A stretch of DNA of 8,841 nucleotides from Bacteroidota bacterium (GTDB lineage Bacteria > Bacteroidota > Bacteroidia > Bacteroidales > Tenuifilaceae), in the NCBI GenBank assembly GCA_023406715.1, contig JAEXVC010000178.1, positions 1 through 8,841 on the forward strand, given 5' to 3'. Of this stretch, positions 6,019 through 8,841 are shown piece by piece. How positions within the stretch are numbered: the first letter of the stretch is position 1; every line of letters begins with the position of its first letter. The translations under genes were made by a program, and so were the position numbers. Under the pieces are notes generated by a model. The model did not search any database. It was given only the letters and a program-made list of their open reading frames with translations, and was not told the DNA's origin.

Positions 6019-6603
6019 TTATGATTTTAGTGTTTTATAAAAAGTATCTAGTTGTTTTTGTAATATCTCCAGTGAAAATTCCTTAAATCCATCATAAATA
6101 ACATTGCTAGTCATACCCACAATAATAGAGAGGTAATTAATTGCAACCAGTCGGGTATCCATATCGCCCCTTATTTCCCCATTAAGTATTGCATTGTCTA
6201 AGACACTTTTAATTTTCTCTAACTCTAGTTTTAGCCAGTATTTCTTTTGCTCTGCAAAACTGGGGTAATACCTATATACATCACAAATAAAACTCATATA
6301 ATTAACTGTGGTAAAGTCCGGTTTTCCCTTAAAAAGAAGTTCTAAAGTATCCTCGATGTTTATAAGCGAATTCTTTATCAAACACGCAAACGTTGTATTT
6401 TTAGAGACAGTTAAGGGTTTGTGCATCACAAAGTACCTGTCAACCACTTGTTTAAAAATTTCTTCCTTACTAGTGAAATGGTAGTACAAAGCTCCTTTTG
6501 TTAACCCAATTTCTTTGCAAATATCCTTTATAGTCACAGTTTTGTAGCTGCTACTCAAAAAAAGGCTATACGAACAGTCTATTATATTTGCTTTTGTATC
6601 CAT
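6019..6603 (-). CDS. TetR-family transcriptional regulator (first of a tandem pair)
   Basis: 194 aa. The DNA-binding domain is at 5-52: IIDCSYSLFLSSSYKTVTIKD, then ICKEIGLTKGALYYHFTSKEEIF with the hallmark G-x-L-Y-Y-H-F-x-S-K-E signature. The C-terminal part is helical and Tyr/Phe rich (TTVNYMSFICDVYRYYPSFAEQKKYW), as in TetR proteins that bind hydrophobic ligands. It differs clearly from the adjacent downstream TetR, so the pair is not a recent duplication. Upstream is a 130-nt gap with weak promoter-like boxes; the last gene before it is an outer-membrane protein gene on the same strand. It may autoregulate and control the efflux genes upstream, but no operator is certain. Confidence 0.9.
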   Translation of the reverse strand: MDTKANIIDCSYSLFLSSSYKTVTIKDICKEIGLTKGALYYHFTSKEEIFKQVVDRYFVMHKPLTVSKNTTFACLIKNSLINIEDTLELLFKGKPDFTTVNYMSFICDVYRYYPSFAEQKKYWLKLELEKIKSVLDNAILNGEIRGDMDTRLVAINYLSIIVGMTSNVIYDGFKEFSLEILQKQLDTFYKTLKS

Positions 6604-6608
6604 TTTAG

Positions 6609-6668
6609 CAAAATATAGATAATGTATTATAAAACAATATTATAGTATTTGCTTAAAAAACATATCAA
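6609..6668 (-). promoter_or_regulatory. Weak promoter candidates for the TetR-TetR-kinase unit
   Basis: Two overlapping possibilities on the minus strand. One is TTG (6666-6668), 23 nt, TAATATTG (6635-6642), one mismatch from TAnnTTTG. The other is TTG (6635-6637), 17 nt, TATATTTTG (6609-6617), ending only 5 nt before the ATG, which would give a leaderless mRNA. The stretch is extremely AT-rich and carries two copies of TATTATA on the plus strand (6625-6631 and 6639-6645), so chance matches are likely. Confidence 0.25.
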
Positions 6669-6733
6669 GGTCTAAACTATAGGACATAAGGCGATAATGA
6701 TCAGATAAAATATCTTTGATGAAATTGCGATCA

Positions 6734-7516
6734 CTAAAAATTGTATGCCATTGACAGAGTAACTGTTGGTATAATAGTCCATTGCATTCCCTCCTGGATC
6801 TCTTCGTTTAGTGGCTCCGTAATAGCACTTATAACAAAGTCAGAAGCGATGTTGGATTGATTGCAGGTAATTTCGAGAGAATTGGAAAACACAGTAATAG
6901 CACCAATCTCTATTCTACAGCCAAATCGACTATTCTTGTATAGTTTAAACTGATAACCGCCCTGAATTCCCAACTGATAAAACCAAATCTTTGAGGTAAG
7001 CAAGTAGTTGTTGTAAAAATCTCCAAACATGGGGAATCTCATCGAAAAATTATTCATAGCAGTGACAATTTCCTCACCATTTTCAGGGATGAGATTTTCA
7101 ACCATTTCTCGAGCAGTTCTATTTCTGATAGCATAGGATGTATACTGGAAAAGCAAGCCAAGTCTCCAGTGCGAGGAATTCCAGTACGTACCACAACCCG
7201 CACTGAACCGACCCTCAAGATGTTTTTTTAGATAAGTATTGGCAGGATCCTCTTCGTCAAATATGTAATCAATGGCTTCATCCATATACGAAGGATACCC
7301 AGCCTGCAAAAACATTGAAAAATAAGACCGACGAAGTTTTCGAAAATTATACGAAATTCTAATCTCATTCTGAACAGGCACCTGAGTCCCTACCGAAAAG
7401 GTTATTGGAAAATAAGTGGATGTAACTTTATTCCCATTTGAAGCAGGTGCTTCCTGACAGTAGGCATCAAAACACCCAGTAGTGATTATGAATCCTAACA
7501 AAAAAAAGCGTCTCAT
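6734..7516 (-). CDS. Secreted outer-membrane beta-barrel protein, function unknown
   Basis: 260 aa. The N-terminus MRRFFLLGFIITTGC is a short basic, then hydrophobic signal sequence. Cleavage is likely near AYC|QEA (about residue 20), a Bacteroidota-like Q+1 site. The ITTGC stretch is not a good lipobox, so a lipoprotein is less likely. The mature part alternates polar and aromatic residues (IRISYNFRKLRRSYFSMFLQAGY, FYQLGIQGGYQFKLY, CRIEIGAITVF) and ends TVTLSMAYNF. A terminal Phe after alternating hydrophobic residues is the usual BAM recognition signal of barrels. The size suggests 8-12 strands. It begins 15 nt after the membrane-protein gene and is probably in one operon with it and the TolC gene. 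I do not recognise a specific family. Confidence 0.75.
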   Translation of the reverse strand: MRRFFLLGFIITTGCFDAYCQEAPASNGNKVTSTYFPITFSVGTQVPVQNEIRISYNFRKLRRSYFSMFLQAGYPSYMDEAIDYIFDEEDPANTYLKKHLEGRFSAGCGTYWNSSHWRLGLLFQYTSYAIRNRTAREMVENLIPENGEEIVTAMNNFSMRFPMFGDFYNNYLLTSKIWFYQLGIQGGYQFKLYKNSRFGCRIEIGAITVFSNSLEITCNQSNIASDFVISAITEPLNEEIQEGMQWTIIPTVTLSMAYNF

Positions 7517-7531
7517 AATAAAAACTTATCT

Positions 7532-8128
7532 TCAGCAACAAGGCTTGCCGTTCTCTCGCAATACCTTATTTAATAGAGTTTTAACAAATTGATTCAGTAA
7601 TAAATTAATGGCTCCAAACCCAACAGCATATATGCCAAATAGTAAAAAAATATCATTGTTCATCACTTGAAACGTATATACTAGAAATATTGCCATTAAT
7701 GTTGACAAGATTGCATCAACCAGTACGATATATGCAAGAATATTATTCTCCCGTAACAGTTTGATACTTTTCCCCAGATTAAATACTATAACTATGCTAA
7801 ACAAAACACCAATGCCTATAGTTAGTAAAGGATTATGGAAAACTACCCCGTCATATTGATTCATTGATTGTTTAAAAAGTATTACAAAGAGAAAAATGAA
7901 AGCACATTCAAAAAATATAATAGTATAAATTTCCCATTTGGTTCGGTTTCTTTTCTCCAATAAAAGTTCCCCAAAATTGAGTATTACATCAAAAAGCCCA
8001 AGGACTATTAATAGTAATAACAAAGTGGGCAATGAACCTTGAAACTGAAACATTGCAAAAATTCCCATCAGAATGTAAGCAACATTCCGAATAACCGAGG
8101 TCGCATAGTGATAATTCGAAATCTTCAT
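7532..8128 (-). CDS. Six-helix inner-membrane protein, DUF308/HdeD-like by layout
   Basis: 198 aa, dominated by six hydrophobic segments at about 13-29, 33-57, 67-86, 99-119, 129-153 and 158-180. They are arranged as three helical hairpins with charged connections (LLLEKRNRTKWE, GKSIKLLREN). The three-hairpin layout and the opening motif ILMGIFAMFQF...LLIVLGLFDVIL resemble HdeD/DUF308 membrane proteins, though sequence identity cannot be judged here. Unusually it ends in a Cys-Cys pair (GKPCC), which could be a metal or thiol site exposed at the membrane face, or chance. It starts 44 nt after the TolC-like stop and ends 15 nt before the beta-barrel gene, so it is probably part of that operon. 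Function unknown. Confidence 0.7.
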   Translation of the reverse strand: MKISNYHYATSVIRNVAYILMGIFAMFQFQGSLPTLLLLLIVLGLFDVILNFGELLLEKRNRTKWEIYTIIFFECAFIFLFVILFKQSMNQYDGVVFHNPLLTIGIGVLFSIVIVFNLGKSIKLLRENNILAYIVLVDAILSTLMAIFLVYTFQVMNNDIFLLFGIYAVGFGAINLLLNQFVKTLLNKVLRENGKPCC

Positions 8129-8172
8129 AATTGATTTGTGTTAATTTATAAATAAGTCTATTTAAAGTACAC

Positions 8173-8841
8173 TCAATAATAACCTGTAATGATTTGGAGT
8201 TCGGTTAACACAATTTTGTAGTTCAACTGTGCAGCCAGTAAATCAGCTTCGGCTTTAGCCAATGCTGCTTTTACTGAGAGAAATTCAGAATTGGTGTTTA
8301 AACCTGTCAACTGCTTGTTGGATTGAACTCTCATATCCTCCCTCCTGTAATCAACCACTTTTTTTGCAACAGAAACCAATTCGGCCGATTGAATTAACTT
8401 CCGGTATGTTTTAGCAATATCGGACTCAACCTTTTCCTGAGAATTCAAAAAATTTTCTTGTGCTTGCTCCCTCATGTATACCCGTTGCCTTTTAACATAC
8501 GAATTTGAGAACATATCCTGGATGTTCCATTTAAGAGAAACACCAACAAACGTATTGTTTGTGGGGAATAAGGTATTACCCTCTTGGTAAGTATACCCAC
8601 CTAAAATGCCTAAATCGGGTAAATAGTTGAATTTACTTGCGCGTATTGCGAAGTCGGCTTTCACCTTAGAGAGTTCTGCAATTTTTAAATCGGTATTACC
8701 CTGCTGTGCCTGGGTTAATAGTAAATCTATAGATAATGTTGACACCTGAAAATCTTCAGAAGAAATGGAGTCTAAAATAAATGAAACCGAATCGGGTATG
8801 CCTGCCAAAATTTTTAAGTCGGAGGTATAGTCATCCATTTG
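8173..8841 (-). CDS. TolC-family outer-membrane efflux channel, N-terminus cut by window edge
   Basis: The last 222 codons of a larger gene; the frame is open through the right edge (8839-8841 reads Gln before an internal Met). TolC-family (outer membrane efflux protein) marks are a long helix ending in DYTSDLKILAGIPDS, as in the first repeat's L-x-x-L-x-G motif. Next comes the second repeat: LLTQAQQGNTDLKIAELSKVKADFAIRASKFNYLPDL, a barrel-strand pair (GILGGYTY and GVSLKWNIQDMF), and then long amphipathic helices (REQAQENFLNSQEKVESDIAKTYRKLI..., KAALAKAEADLLAAQLNYKIVLTELQ) to the C-terminal TGYY. Such proteins form trimeric export ducts with an inner-membrane pump and a periplasmic adaptor, whose genes would be expected to the right of the window. 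The tail is short, as usual in Bacteroidota members. It heads the minus-strand genes of the window. Confidence 0.9.
   Translation of the reverse strand, partial: QMDDYTSDLKILAGIPDSVSFILDSISSEDFQVSTLSIDLLLTQAQQGNTDLKIAELSKVKADFAIRASKFNYLPDLGILGGYTYQEGNTLFPTNNTFVGVSLKWNIQDMFSNSYVKRQRVYMREQAQENFLNSQEKVESDIAKTYRKLIQSAELVSVAKKVVDYRREDMRVQSNKQLTGLNTNSEFLSVKAALAKAEADLLAAQLNYKIVLTELQIITGYY

Noticed and set aside
6700..6733. Small hairpin AGATA-AAA-TATCT after the beta-barrel gene as a terminator
   Set aside because: Only five A/T-rich pairs and no U-run on the minus strand.

Overview
The window reads as an AT-rich chromosomal segment of a Bacteroidota (probably Bacteroidales-like) bacterium. The main reasons are several candidate promoters with the phylum's TAnnTTTG -7 element, Shine-Dalgarno sequences that are mostly absent, and the protein content: a TolC-type efflux channel, a beta-barrel protein with a C-terminal Phe, and a WaaP/Kdo-type lipid A/LPS kinase. 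All of that fits a diderm with LPS. The species cannot be named from this sequence.

Left part (1-2880). On the minus strand lies the 5' 428 codons of a xanthine-dehydrogenase-type small subunit (two [2Fe-2S] clusters plus FAD domain), which runs off the left edge. Upstream of it, also on the minus strand, is a MarR-family regulator. A perfect 8+1+8 palindrome fills the space just upstream of marR and overlaps candidate -7 elements on both strands, so it may be an autoregulatory operator. Divergently, on the plus strand, sits an Rnk-like (GreA/GreB C-terminal fold) RNA-polymerase-binding protein with a good Shine-Dalgarno and a strong intrinsic terminator.

Middle (2881-4647). A plus-strand FemABX-type aminoacyltransferase is followed by what looks like a free-standing structured small RNA: an exact TAAATTTG box, an 11-bp closing helix, an internal hairpin, and a textbook intrinsic terminator, with no open reading frame and no downstream sense gene. 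I cannot assign it to a known RNA family, and it is the most interesting element here. The next 400 bases hold a 23-bp near-perfect palindrome and a short, stop-interrupted minus-strand reading frame that may be a gene remnant.

Right part (4648-8841). Six minus-strand genes are read right to left: a TolC-like outer-membrane channel (N-terminus outside the window), a six-helix membrane protein, a secreted beta-barrel protein, two different TetR-family regulators in tandem 3 nt apart, and a WaaP/Kdo-kinase-like protein 21 nt further on. The first three look like one operon. The two TetR genes and the kinase look like a second, with a possible promoter in the 130-nt gap. The theme is envelope and efflux: an exporter channel, an outer-membrane protein, regulators of the kind that sense small molecules, and an envelope-modifying kinase. 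Functional coupling between these genes is inferred from order only.
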